Origin: Chloroflexota bacterium | GTDB taxonomy: Bacteria > Chloroflexota > Dehalococcoidia > Lucifugimonadales > UBA826 | Direction: 5' to 3' | DNA: 14,194 nt | Assembly: GCA_002718095.1 (NCBI GenBank) | Contig: PBDP01000004.1 | Location: forward strand, 342,538-356,731 | Shown: positions 7,145 to 13,853 of the stretch, piece by piece | Layout: every line of letters begins with the position of its first letter | Numbering within the stretch: position 1 is the stretch's first letter | The notes under the pieces: generated by a model | Database searches by the model: none | What the model was told of the DNA's origin: nothing | What the model saw: only the letters and a program-made list of their open reading frames with translations | Program-made: the position numbers and the translations under genes

Positions 7145-8344
7145 TTAGTTTAGTTCCAACATTCGATTTAAAGATATTTTCGAATATTTTCTTACATTAT
7201 CTGGTACTTTTATTTGGTTAATAACTTTGTTTTCCAGCAAACCATCTAATACCCATGATAAATATGCAGGATGAATTCTGTACATAGTTGAACATGGGCA
7301 TACTATTGAATCTAGGCAGAATATTTTTTTGTCTGGATTTTCTTCTGATAGTCGATTAACCATACTTATTTCTGTCCCTATTGCCCAAGAAGTACCGGGT
7401 TCAGCTTCGTCGATAATCTTCTTAATATATTCTGTTGAGCCATAATAATCAGCAGATTGGACAACATCTAAAGTGCACTCAGGATGAACAATAATATTTA
7501 TGTCAGGATCTTCTTCACGAGCCTTATCAATTTGTGCGGTAGAGAACCTTGTGTGTACTGAGCAATGCCCTTTCCAAAGAATAAGTTTTGAGTTTGCGAT
7601 TTCCTCTTTAGTGTTTCCACCAAGTGGCTTAAAGGGATCCCAAACAATTATTTCTGATAAATCTATCCCCATATTGACAGCTGTATTGCGACCTAAATGC
7701 TGGTCAGGTAAAAATAGAATTTTATCTCTTTGCTTATAAGCCCAGTCAAATATCTGTTTAGCATTAGATGAAGTACAGATAACTCCCCCGTTTTTTCCAC
7801 ATAATGACTTTATATCAGCCGTAGAATTCATATATGCCATAGGTGTAATATCATCAACAGTCATGAGTTCCATCAAATCATCCCAGCAATCTAAAACATC
7901 ATCTGTTTGAGCCATGTCAGCCATTGAGCATCCAGCTGTTAGGTTTGGGAGTATAACTTTTTGTTCATCACTGCTTAATATGTCAGCTGTTTCTGCCATA
8001 AAATGGACTCCACAAAAAATTATGTATTCTGCATTTTTTTGTTCAGCTGCATATTGAGATAATTTAAATGAGTCGCCCTTTAAATCTGCAAATTTTATCA
8101 CTTCATCTCTTTGGTAATGATGCCCTAGGACAACGACACGGTCACCAAGTTTTTTACGTGCAGATAAGATGTTTGCCTCTAAATCTTCTGGAGCGGTGCG
8201 CATATAAGATATAGGCAATTTTTGCCAACGAACCCCTGCATTAAACTCTTCTTCCAGAGTTTTTGAATCCAGATCTTCGTCATTTCTACAAAAAGCAGAT
8301 TGCTCTAATTCTGAGATAGGTATTTTAATTTTATCTCTCAACAT
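7145..8344 (-). CDS. nadA: Quinolinate synthase NadA (long, Bacillus-type)
   Basis: A [4Fe-4S] enzyme condensing iminoaspartate with dihydroxyacetone phosphate to quinolinate. At 399 residues it is longer than the E. coli protein (about 347), matching the long type. Three cluster-ligand regions are visible: Cys111 in CGVHFMAETAD, Cys261 in KGHCSVH, and CPC at 349-351, followed by STMYRIHP. Also conserved are VLGHHYQRDEV (72-82), NLTAGCSMAD (134-143), HPECT (287-291) and GTEISMVNRL (323-332). Start ATG at 8344 with a GAGAT-like site just upstream. nadC follows directly. L-aspartate oxidase or aspartate dehydrogenase, needed to supply iminoaspartate, is not in this window. Confidence 0.96.
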   Translation of the reverse strand: MLRDKIKIPISELEQSAFCRNDEDLDSKTLEEEFNAGVRWQKLPISYMRTAPEDLEANILSARKKLGDRVVVLGHHYQRDEVIKFADLKGDSFKLSQYAAEQKNAEYIIFCGVHFMAETADILSSDEQKVILPNLTAGCSMADMAQTDDVLDCWDDLMELMTVDDITPMAYMNSTADIKSLCGKNGGVICTSSNAKQIFDWAYKQRDKILFLPDQHLGRNTAVNMGIDLSEIIVWDPFKPLGGNTKEEIANSKLILWKGHCSVHTRFSTAQIDKAREEDPDINIIVHPECTLDVVQSADYYGSTEYIKKIIDEAEPGTSWAIGTEISMVNRLSEENPDKKIFCLDSIVCPCSTMYRIHPAYLSWVLDGLLENKVINQIKVPDNVRKYSKISLNRMLELN

Positions 8345-8367
8345 TTTTGATCTCTACTAATGTAAGG

Positions 8368-9642
8368 TCAATTAATTGATCCCACTAAGTACCATGGACT
8401 GGACTTTTTAATTTGTACGTTTAAAGTGGCCCCTAAGTCTACATCATCATTGCCATTTATGAATACTATTTTATCATTACGGTTTCTTCCATACCACTTA
8501 TCATCTTTTTTCCCTTCTATGAGTATTTCTGTTTTTGTACCAACAAGACGATTATTTATGGAGGTGGATATTTTTTCTTGAGTACTGTTTATTAGATCTA
8601 AACGTTCTTTTTTAATTGATGCAGGAACATTATCAATCATTTTACGATCTGCAATAGTGCCTTTCCGAGTTGAATATGATGCTGAATGCACTTTATCAAA
8701 TTTTATATCTTCTATTAATTTAAGAGTTTCTTGAAATTGGTCATCGGTCTCGTTACAAAACCCTACTATTAAGTCGGTACTAAGACTAATATTTGGGACC
8801 ATACTTCGAATCTTGTCAATTAGATTTCTATATTCTTGATTTGTATAACCACGTCGCATACTTTTTAATATCTCATCATCTCCTGCTTGAAATGGGAGGT
8901 TTATGTTTTCGCATACTTTTTCAAGATTTGATACAGCTTTTATAATTCGATCATCCATATCATTTGGATGAGATGTTAAAAATCTAATTCTATTTAGAGA
9001 GTCTATGGAATTTAATTCTGATAGTAAATCGGCTAAGTTTGTATTTCCAGGCAGATCGTGCCCATATGAGTCTACATTTTGACCTAATAATGTAATTTCT
9101 TTAACTCCACGATTTACCAATCGAGTTACCTCATTACTAATATCAGGAATAGTTCGACTTTTCTCTCTACCTCGGCGATATGGGATTATACAAAATGAAC
9201 AAAACTTATCGCACCCGTGAATTATTGGGACAAATGTTGCAATGTCTGCCGGTGCATTTAATGGTCCGATACAACCACTTACATCCATTTGGAGTCTTTC
9301 TGATAATAGGTCTAGTAGAGGGTCATATTCCTGAGGACGCATAAATACATCAACGTACGGGAATTGTTTTTTTAAGTTATCTGAATTAGGGCCTACCATA
9401 CAACCCATCAAAGCAATTACTTTGTCAGGATTTGCTTCTTTATAAGGTTTTAAACTTGTTAATGTACCAACAGCTTTATCTTCAGCGCTTTGGCGTACTA
9501 CACAAGTATTTAATACAACTATGTCAGCTTCATTTCTAGATGCTGAATTTTCTAGACCAAGTTGCTCTAAGGCATCTTCCAAACGGTCAGAATCAGCCTT
9601 ATTCATCTGACATCCAGTTGTCCATATATGATAATTTTGCAT
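8368..9642 (-). CDS. miaB: tRNA-2-methylthio-N6-dimethylallyladenosine synthase
   Basis: A radical-SAM methylthiotransferase that adds the ms2 group to i6A37 of tRNAs reading UNN codons. The 424 residues show the family order: an N-terminal UPF0004 domain with the auxiliary-cluster cysteines Cys11 (TTGCQMN), Cys47 (LNTCVVR) and Cys81 (MGCMVG); the radical-SAM CxxxCxxC at Cys144, Cys148, Cys151 (HGCDKFCSFC); and a C-terminal TRAM domain from about residue 360. Its wording (CQMN, NTCVVR) fits MiaB better than MtaB or RimO. Start ATG at 9642, only 18 bases after the 3' CCA of tRNA-Ser, and the AU-rich stretch between them has no ribosome site. nadA follows after 23 bases. Confidence 0.95.
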   Translation of the reverse strand: MQNYHIWTTGCQMNKADSDRLEDALEQLGLENSASRNEADIVVLNTCVVRQSAEDKAVGTLTSLKPYKEANPDKVIALMGCMVGPNSDNLKKQFPYVDVFMRPQEYDPLLDLLSERLQMDVSGCIGPLNAPADIATFVPIIHGCDKFCSFCIIPYRRGREKSRTIPDISNEVTRLVNRGVKEITLLGQNVDSYGHDLPGNTNLADLLSELNSIDSLNRIRFLTSHPNDMDDRIIKAVSNLEKVCENINLPFQAGDDEILKSMRRGYTNQEYRNLIDKIRSMVPNISLSTDLIVGFCNETDDQFQETLKLIEDIKFDKVHSASYSTRKGTIADRKMIDNVPASIKKERLDLINSTQEKISTSINNRLVGTKTEILIEGKKDDKWYGRNRNDKIVFINGNDDVDLGATLNVQIKKSSPWYLVGSIN

Positions 9643-9660
9643 TTTAAAATTTAATAACCG

Positions 9661-9752
9661 TGGCGGAGGGAATGGGATTCGAACCCATGAGAGGACTTTC
9701 GCCCCCTAACCGCTTAGCAGGCGGCCGCACTAGACCTCTATGCGATCCCTCC
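9661..9752 (-). tRNA. tRNA-Ser (anticodon GCU)
   Basis: A 92-base gene on the minus strand with a 7-bp acceptor stem (GGAGGGA / TCCCTCC), discriminator G and encoded CCA at 9663-9661. The anticodon loop is CTGCTAA, so the anticodon is GCU, reading AGC/AGU Ser codons. Its stem is GCCGC/GCGGT, and the T loop is TTCGAAT with ATGGG/CCCAT. A long variable arm, with a stem closed by a GAAA loop, confirms a class II tRNA of the Ser type. It has its own promoter immediately upstream and miaB 18 bases downstream, so the primary transcript probably contains both. Confidence 0.97.
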
Positions 9753-9773
9753 AAACTTTAATGTTGGTTTGAC

Positions 9774-9802
9774 ATTATAGTCTGCAGAGTCATTAGTATC
9801 AA
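9774..9802 (-). promoter_or_regulatory. Sigma70-type promoter for tRNA-Ser and probably miaB-nadA-nadC
   Basis: On the minus strand, TTGATA (9802-9797), a 17-base spacer and a perfect TATAAT (9779-9774) lie in the 59-base gap between the moaE stop and the tRNA. Predicted initiation near 9767 leaves a short leader of about 14 bases before the mature tRNA 5' end. No terminator is seen between the tRNA and miaB, so it may drive the whole downstream series. Confidence 0.75.
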
Positions 9803-9811
9803 TCTGTTGTG

Positions 9812-10267
9812 CTAATTAATTTTTTCTAAAGGTCTAAAACCATCGGCGTCACCTATCCAAATTTCTCCCCCTACAAAGTATTCTTTTTTCCATATTGGGA
9901 CTATTTGTTTAATTCTATTAACTGAATATTGACTTGCTTGATATGCTTTTTCCCGATGTTGTGACCCTACCGCAACTATAAGGCTAGATTCTCCAATTTC
10001 AACTTTACCTAATCTATGTTGTATCGATACTAGAACATCCCATTTTTCACACATTTCAACTGCTACCGTCTCAAGTTTTTTTTCTGCCATAGGGAGATAA
10101 GCTTCATATTCCAAGAACAAAACTTTCCTATTGTCTGTATTATCTCGTGTAATACCATCAAAAATCACGATAGCTCCATGAGAATCTGATCTAACAAAAT
10201 CTGTTGATTCTACAACATCTAATGGGCCATCAGTTATTTTTATAGAATAATGTTCTGCGTTATTCAA
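9812..10267 (-). CDS. moaE: Molybdopterin synthase catalytic (large) subunit MoaE
   Basis: Transfers sulfur from the MoaD thiocarboxylate to precursor Z (cPMP), making molybdopterin. The 151 residues are full length. Expected active-site positions are present: Arg41 in GITRD, His104-Arg105 in GSQHREKA, and the lysines in RIKQIVPIWKKE (Lys120, with Lys127/128). The HRLGKVEIGE segment (84-93) is also typical. The start is TTG at 10267, overlapping the alcohol dehydrogenase stop by 8 bases, with GAGGA at 10282-10278 ten bases upstream. Its partner moaD is two genes upstream in the same direction, with the dehydrogenase between them. The tRNA-Ser promoter begins 10 bases beyond its stop. Confidence 0.94.
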   Translation of the reverse strand: MNNAEHYSIKITDGPLDVVESTDFVRSDSHGAIVIFDGITRDNTDNRKVLFLEYEAYLPMAEKKLETVAVEMCEKWDVLVSIQHRLGKVEIGESSLIVAVGSQHREKAYQASQYSVNRIKQIVPIWKKEYFVGGEIWIGDADGFRPLEKIN

Positions 10268-11357
10268 ATTTAATTAATCCTCGTGCTAGTTGGCCCTTTT
10301 CGAGGGCATCAAATCCTTTGTTTATATCTTCTATTTTATATTTTTTAGTTATCATTTCATCTAATAACAAATGACCTGACATATATAAATTGGCTAACTT
10401 GGGGAAGTCAATTCTAGGCCTACTTTTACCATATGAAGTTCGAATTATTTCACGTTCTCCCATGAGTGTATAAAAAGGTAAATTTATTTCTACCCCATAA
10501 GGAGTTTTGCCTAAAATAACTATTCTGGCACCGGGGCGTGATGATTCTAAAGTTTGTTGGATAGTTTCATTGTGTCCTGCTGCTTCTATTGCGCAATCAA
10601 CCCCCCTCCCGTCAGTTAAGCTTATGCAATATTCCTTAGGGTCTACCTGTGCTGAATTTATTGAATGTGTAGCACCTACTTTTTCTGCAAATTTTAGTTT
10701 ATCATCATTAATATCAACAGCTATTATTTTAGATGCTCCTGCAATTCGGGCTCCTTGTATAGCGCTAAGTCCAACAGCCCCACACCCTATAACAACTACA
10801 GAAGATTCGGGCTTTATTTGTCCTGCATATACTGCACCTCCATATCCAGTCATAACAGCACATCCGAGCAATGCGGCTCGATCTAATGGAAAATCTTTTC
10901 TGACTTTTACTGCAGATTGTTTTGGGATGACAGTGTATTCAGCATGAGATGACACCAAACTATAATAGTGGATTTTTTTACCGTTTATAGATGATCTAGT
11001 AGTTCCATCAAAGAGGACCCCTTGAGAGTTATATTTTTTCTGAACTTCGCACAATATAGGTTGCCCTAAGTCACAGTAGAAACATGTACCGCAGTTTGGA
11101 TTCCAAGAGCATACTACGTGATCTCCAATTTGCAGATTTTCAACTCCCTCTCCTGTTTCAACAACAGTTCCTGCTCCTTCATGTCCAATTATTGCTGGCA
11201 GATTTATTGGTTGATAGCCATTCATTGTTTCCCAATCTGTGTGGCACAATCCACTAGAATGTATTTTTACAAGAACTTCATCTTTTTTCGGTGATTCTAA
11301 ATCAACATTTTCTATGGATAATTTACCGTTTGGCTCAAATAATACAGCAGCTTTCAT
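10260..11357 (-). CDS. Zinc-dependent alcohol dehydrogenase (MDR, class I/III-like)
   Basis: A 365-residue NAD(P)-dependent medium-chain dehydrogenase. Catalytic zinc ligands are Cys38 (SGLCHTD), His59-Glu60 (GHEGAG) and Cys166 (LLGCAVMTG). The structural zinc site is Cys89, Cys92, Cys95 and Cys103 (NCGTCFYC...LC). The Rossmann motif GCGAVG is at 191-196, with Asp215 at the end of strand 2 suggesting NAD preference. The DGTTR segment and overall length resemble class I/III alcohol dehydrogenases, which include S-(hydroxymethyl)glutathione and mycothiol-dependent formaldehyde dehydrogenases; the actual substrate cannot be read from the sequence. Start ATG at 11357 preceded by AAAGGAAAT. It lies between moaD (18 bases upstream) and moaE (8-base overlap), so it is almost certainly co-transcribed with both. 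Confidence 0.92.
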   Translation of the reverse strand: MKAAVLFEPNGKLSIENVDLESPKKDEVLVKIHSSGLCHTDWETMNGYQPINLPAIIGHEGAGTVVETGEGVENLQIGDHVVCSWNPNCGTCFYCDLGQPILCEVQKKYNSQGVLFDGTTRSSINGKKIHYYSLVSSHAEYTVIPKQSAVKVRKDFPLDRAALLGCAVMTGYGGAVYAGQIKPESSVVVIGCGAVGLSAIQGARIAGASKIIAVDINDDKLKFAEKVGATHSINSAQVDPKEYCISLTDGRGVDCAIEAAGHNETIQQTLESSRPGARIVILGKTPYGVEINLPFYTLMGEREIIRTSYGKSRPRIDFPKLANLYMSGHLLLDEMITKKYKIEDINKGFDALEKGQLARGLIKFE

Positions 11358-11375
11358 AGTATTTCCTTTGGGGAG

Positions 11376-11627
11376 TTAACCTCCACTTACAGGTGGTATT
11401 AATGCAATTATATCTCCGTCATATACTTTGTGGTTGTGAGGTTGATATTCTTCATTCACTGCAGCAACTATTTTTTCTTGAGGTGTTGGTATTTTGGGAT
11501 GTTTGGTGAGTATAACTTTTAATATATCAGAAAGCATGAAATTTCTTTCAGAATCTAAAACCAAATTTTCTTTATCTATTCCGGAATTTTCTTTATAACT
11601 TGCAAAATACAGTACAGTTATTTCCAT
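11376..11627 (-). CDS. moaD: Molybdopterin synthase sulfur carrier subunit MoaD (ThiS/MoaD family)
   Basis: A ubiquitin-fold sulfur carrier; its C-terminal glycine is adenylated and thiocarboxylated to feed MoaE. With ATG at 11627 the product is 83 residues: it begins MEITVLYFAS, has the typical DGDIIALIPPVSGG end, and terminates in the required Gly-Gly. An in-frame TTG at 11642 would add five residues (MDGND) and overlap the upstream ATL gene by 14 bases. The ATG is preferred because GGA at 11636-11634 lies six bases before it and the domain begins there. The start lies one base after the ATL stop, indicating coupled expression. Assignment as MoaD rather than ThiS rests on moaE nearby. Confidence 0.92.
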   Translation of the reverse strand: MEITVLYFASYKENSGIDKENLVLDSERNFMLSDILKVILTKHPKIPTPQEKIVAAVNEEYQPHNHKVYDGDIIALIPPVSGG

Positions 11628-11628
11628 A

Positions 11629-11964
11629 TCATTTCCATCCAAATCTTTCTAAATCAATGGACCCATCTGTTTCAAAGCTAATACCTTCTTCTTTTAGTAG
11701 ATTTGCTTGGTGTTGAATAGAGTCGTTTTTTTTAAAACTTATCTTTCCAAATCGATTAACTACTCTATGCCATGGAACAGTATGGTTTGTGTGTTTTAGG
11801 TTTGCTAAAGCATATCCTACAATTCTTGAATCACGTATAGAAGCCTCTGATGCTATCTGGCCATATGTTACTACTTTACCAAACGGAACTTCGGCAATTA
11901 TATTTAAGATTTTTGTATGTAAGGAATTATTGTTTTTTGATGCCATATTTATTTTTATGTTCAT
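11629..11964 (-). CDS. Alkyltransferase-like (ATL) DNA-binding protein, MGMT fold
   Basis: A 111-residue member of the O6-alkylguanine-DNA alkyltransferase family lacking the reactive cysteine: the usual PCHRV is PWHRV (Pro64-Trp65-His66-Arg67-Val68). This is the hallmark of ATL proteins such as Atl1 and E. coli YbaZ, which bind O6-alkylguanine and flag it for nucleotide excision repair rather than demethylating it. Other family features are present: GKVVTYGQIA (29-38) with the nucleotide-flipping Tyr34, and SRIVGYAL (46-53) with Arg47 as the probable finger arginine. The start is ATG 11964, or the second ATG at 11946 (MASKNNN); neither has a clear ribosome site. It heads the ATL-moaD-adh-moaE unit and diverges from the acetyl-CoA synthetase gene. 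Confidence 0.92.
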   Translation of the reverse strand: MNIKINMASKNNNSLHTKILNIIAEVPFGKVVTYGQIASEASIRDSRIVGYALANLKHTNHTVPWHRVVNRFGKISFKKNDSIQHQANLLKEEGISFETDGSIDLERFGWK

Positions 11965-11994
11965 ATCGTACTATAATCATCAAATCTCATCGTA

Positions 11995-12022
11995 TTTAAA
12001 TTTTATCAGATCAGATTATAAG
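11995..12022 (+). promoter_or_regulatory. Candidate promoter for acs in divergent gap
   Basis: TTTAAA (11995-12000), 16 bases, then TATAAG (12017-12022) precede acs; each box is only a partial match. A perfect TATAAT also occurs at 11972-11977 on the plus strand but lacks a good -35 box. The 85-base divergent gap (11965-12049) is too AT-rich to choose with confidence, and no convincing minus-strand promoter for ATL was found. Confidence 0.3.
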
Positions 12023-12039
12023 AATTAAAAAATATATTT

Positions 12040-12044
12040 GGAGG
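12040..12044 (+). promoter_or_regulatory. Ribosome binding site fixing the acs ATG start
   Basis: GGAGG lies 5 bases before ATG 12050. The upstream in-frame TTG at 12038 overlaps this site, so it is not the start. Confidence 0.8.
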
Positions 12045-12049
12045 CCAAG

Positions 12050-13807
12050 ATGTCAGAGGAAACATTCCCTATTATAAAAAAGAAACCAATTAAAGAAATG
12101 GATGTTAAACCCAATCATGATTTGGTGCAATCCTATGAAAATTTTTCTTGGGAAACTATGTATGAAGATCTAGACTGGTTGCCTGGAGGCGGATTGAATA
12201 AGGCTCACGAATGTATTGATAGACATGCAAATGGCAAAAACAGAGATAAGCTAGCAATGATTTGGGAAGGGAAAAATGGTGAACGTGAAGATTACACCTT
12301 TGGAGATATGCAAAGACTAACAAATAGATTTGCTAATGTATTACAAAGTTTAGGCATACAAAAAGGAGACCGAGTATTTATATTTATGGATAGGTTGCCT
12401 GAACTGTATGTGGCATTTTTCGGGATATTGAAAGCAGGTGCTGTGGTTGGTCCACTGTTTTCTGCCTTTGGTCCAGAACCAGTTAGGGATCGAATGCAAG
12501 ATAGTGGGGCTAAAGTTTTAGTTACCCAACCAGATTTACGAAAAAAAATTGAAGGTATAATTCCCGAACTATTTGATTTACAGCATATCCTTGTTGTAAA
12601 TAAAGATAATAGAAGTGATGCCCCTATTAACCCTCAAGATTTGTCATATGAAGAAGAAATGTCTAAAGCATCAGATGACTTTACAACTGTAGTAACAGGA
12701 CAGTATGACTATTCTATTATGCATTACACCTCTGGAACGACCGGTAAGCCTAAAGGTGCAGTGCATCGGCATCAAGCTGTTGTACAGCAAAAAGCTACAG
12801 GCAAATGGGCGCTAGATTTGCATGATGACGATATATATTGGTGCACTGCAGATCCGGGATGGGTTACGGGTACTTCGTACGGGATGCTTGCACCTTGGAC
12901 TAATGGTGTCACCCAATTGATTTTCGAAGGAGGCTTTAGTGCTAGTAAGTGGTATGGCCAGATTGAAAAGCATAAAGTTACAGTTTGGTACACCGCACCT
13001 ACTGCAATTAGAATGCTTATGAAAGCCGGTAATGATGCCCCTAAACGCTTTGATATGTCCACTTTAAGATATATGTGTAGTGTTGGCGAACCTTTAAATC
13101 CTGAGGCGGTTGTATGGGGTGTTGACGCTTTTGGAATGCCTTTTCACGATAATTGGTGGCAGACTGAAACGGGTGCAATAATGTGTGCTAATTATCCAAG
13201 TATGGATATTAAACCTGGATCTATGGGAAGACCTATCCCTGGAGTTGAATTAGCTATAGTAGACGAAGATTTTAATGAAGTTCCAACTGGTGAAGATGGT
13301 AATCTTGTGGTTAAACCAGGTTGGCCTTCTATGTTTCATGCATATTGGAACAATTCTGAAATGTATAATTCAAGATTTCGGAAAGGATGGTATATAACAG
13401 GAGATACTGCAAGGAAAGATCAAGATGGATATTTTTGGTTTGTTGGAAGAGCAGACGATGTTATTAATACCGCAGGTCATTTAGTTGGTCCATTTGAAGT
13501 TGAGAGTGCACTTATAGAGCATCCCGCTGTGGCGGAGGCTGGAGTTATAGGTAAACCCGATGAGATTGCTATGGAAATAGTTAAAGCATTTGTATCATTA
13601 AAAGATGGATATGAAGAATCCCCTAAACTTAGAAATGAACTTATGAAGTTTGCTAGAGAAAAACTTTCTGCTGCAGTCGCTCCAAGGGAAATAGATTTCA
13701 TTCCTTCATTACCTAAAACAAGAAGCGGTAAAATTATGAGACGTCTACTTAAAGCAAGAGAACTTGGATTACCTGAGGGAGATACATCTACCCTAGAAGA
13801 TGATTAG
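12050..13807 (+). CDS. acsA: AMP-forming acetyl-CoA synthetase (AcsA-like)
   Basis: Activates acetate (probably also propionate) with ATP and CoA via an acyl-adenylate. The 585-residue product belongs to the ANL superfamily. The P-loop YTSGTTGKPKG is at 226-236, NWWQTETG at 368-375 includes the Trp that limits the acyl pocket in acetyl-CoA synthetases, YITGD is at 448-452, the hinge region GRADDVINTAGH at 466-477, and the catalytic Lys561 lies in PKTRSGKIMRR. The C-terminal GDTSTLEDD is also typical of Acs enzymes. It is shorter than the 650-residue Acs form and near the AcsA type. Lys561 sits in the site that is acetylated in related enzymes; no deacetylase gene is present here. Start ATG 12050 by ribosome-site spacing. 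It stands alone, diverging from ATL. Confidence 0.94.
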   Translation: MSEETFPIIKKKPIKEMDVKPNHDLVQSYENFSWETMYEDLDWLPGGGLNKAHECIDRHANGKNRDKLAMIWEGKNGEREDYTFGDMQRLTNRFANVLQSLGIQKGDRVFIFMDRLPELYVAFFGILKAGAVVGPLFSAFGPEPVRDRMQDSGAKVLVTQPDLRKKIEGIIPELFDLQHILVVNKDNRSDAPINPQDLSYEEEMSKASDDFTTVVTGQYDYSIMHYTSGTTGKPKGAVHRHQAVVQQKATGKWALDLHDDDIYWCTADPGWVTGTSYGMLAPWTNGVTQLIFEGGFSASKWYGQIEKHKVTVWYTAPTAIRMLMKAGNDAPKRFDMSTLRYMCSVGEPLNPEAVVWGVDAFGMPFHDNWWQTETGAIMCANYPSMDIKPGSMGRPIPGVELAIVDEDFNEVPTGEDGNLVVKPGWPSMFHAYWNNSEMYNSRFRKGWYITGDTARKDQDGYFWFVGRADDVINTAGHLVGPFEVESALIEHPAVAEAGVIGKPDEIAMEIVKAFVSLKDGYEESPKLRNELMKFAREKLSAAVAPREIDFIPSLPKTRSGKIMRRLLKARELGLPEGDTSTLEDD

Positions 13808-13835
13808 ACTGTTTTAAAATCAAAACAGTCTAATC
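13802..13835. terminator. Probable bidirectional terminator hairpin between acs and M1 aminopeptidase
   Basis: A perfect 14-bp inverted repeat: GATTAGACTGTTTT (13802-13815), a 6-base loop AAAATC, and its exact complement at 13822-13835. The left arm includes the last sense codon and TAG stop of acs. It lies between two convergent genes and the arms carry TTTT/AAAA near the loop, but no U tract follows the stem on either strand, so the termination role is inferred from position. Confidence 0.6.
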
Positions 13836-13853
13836 GCATTATGTTCAATTTCT

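Noticed and set aside
10507-10947. 146-residue plus-strand reading frame
   Set aside because: It is antisense to the well-supported alcohol dehydrogenase and resembles no family.
12005-12016. Short tandem ATCAG repeat upstream of acs
   Set aside because: Only two 5-base units in AT-rich sequence; expected by chance.
11789-12028. 79-residue plus-strand reading frame across the ATL start and divergent gap
   Set aside because: It is antisense to ATL, has no ribosome site, and its tail is just AT-rich intergenic sequence.
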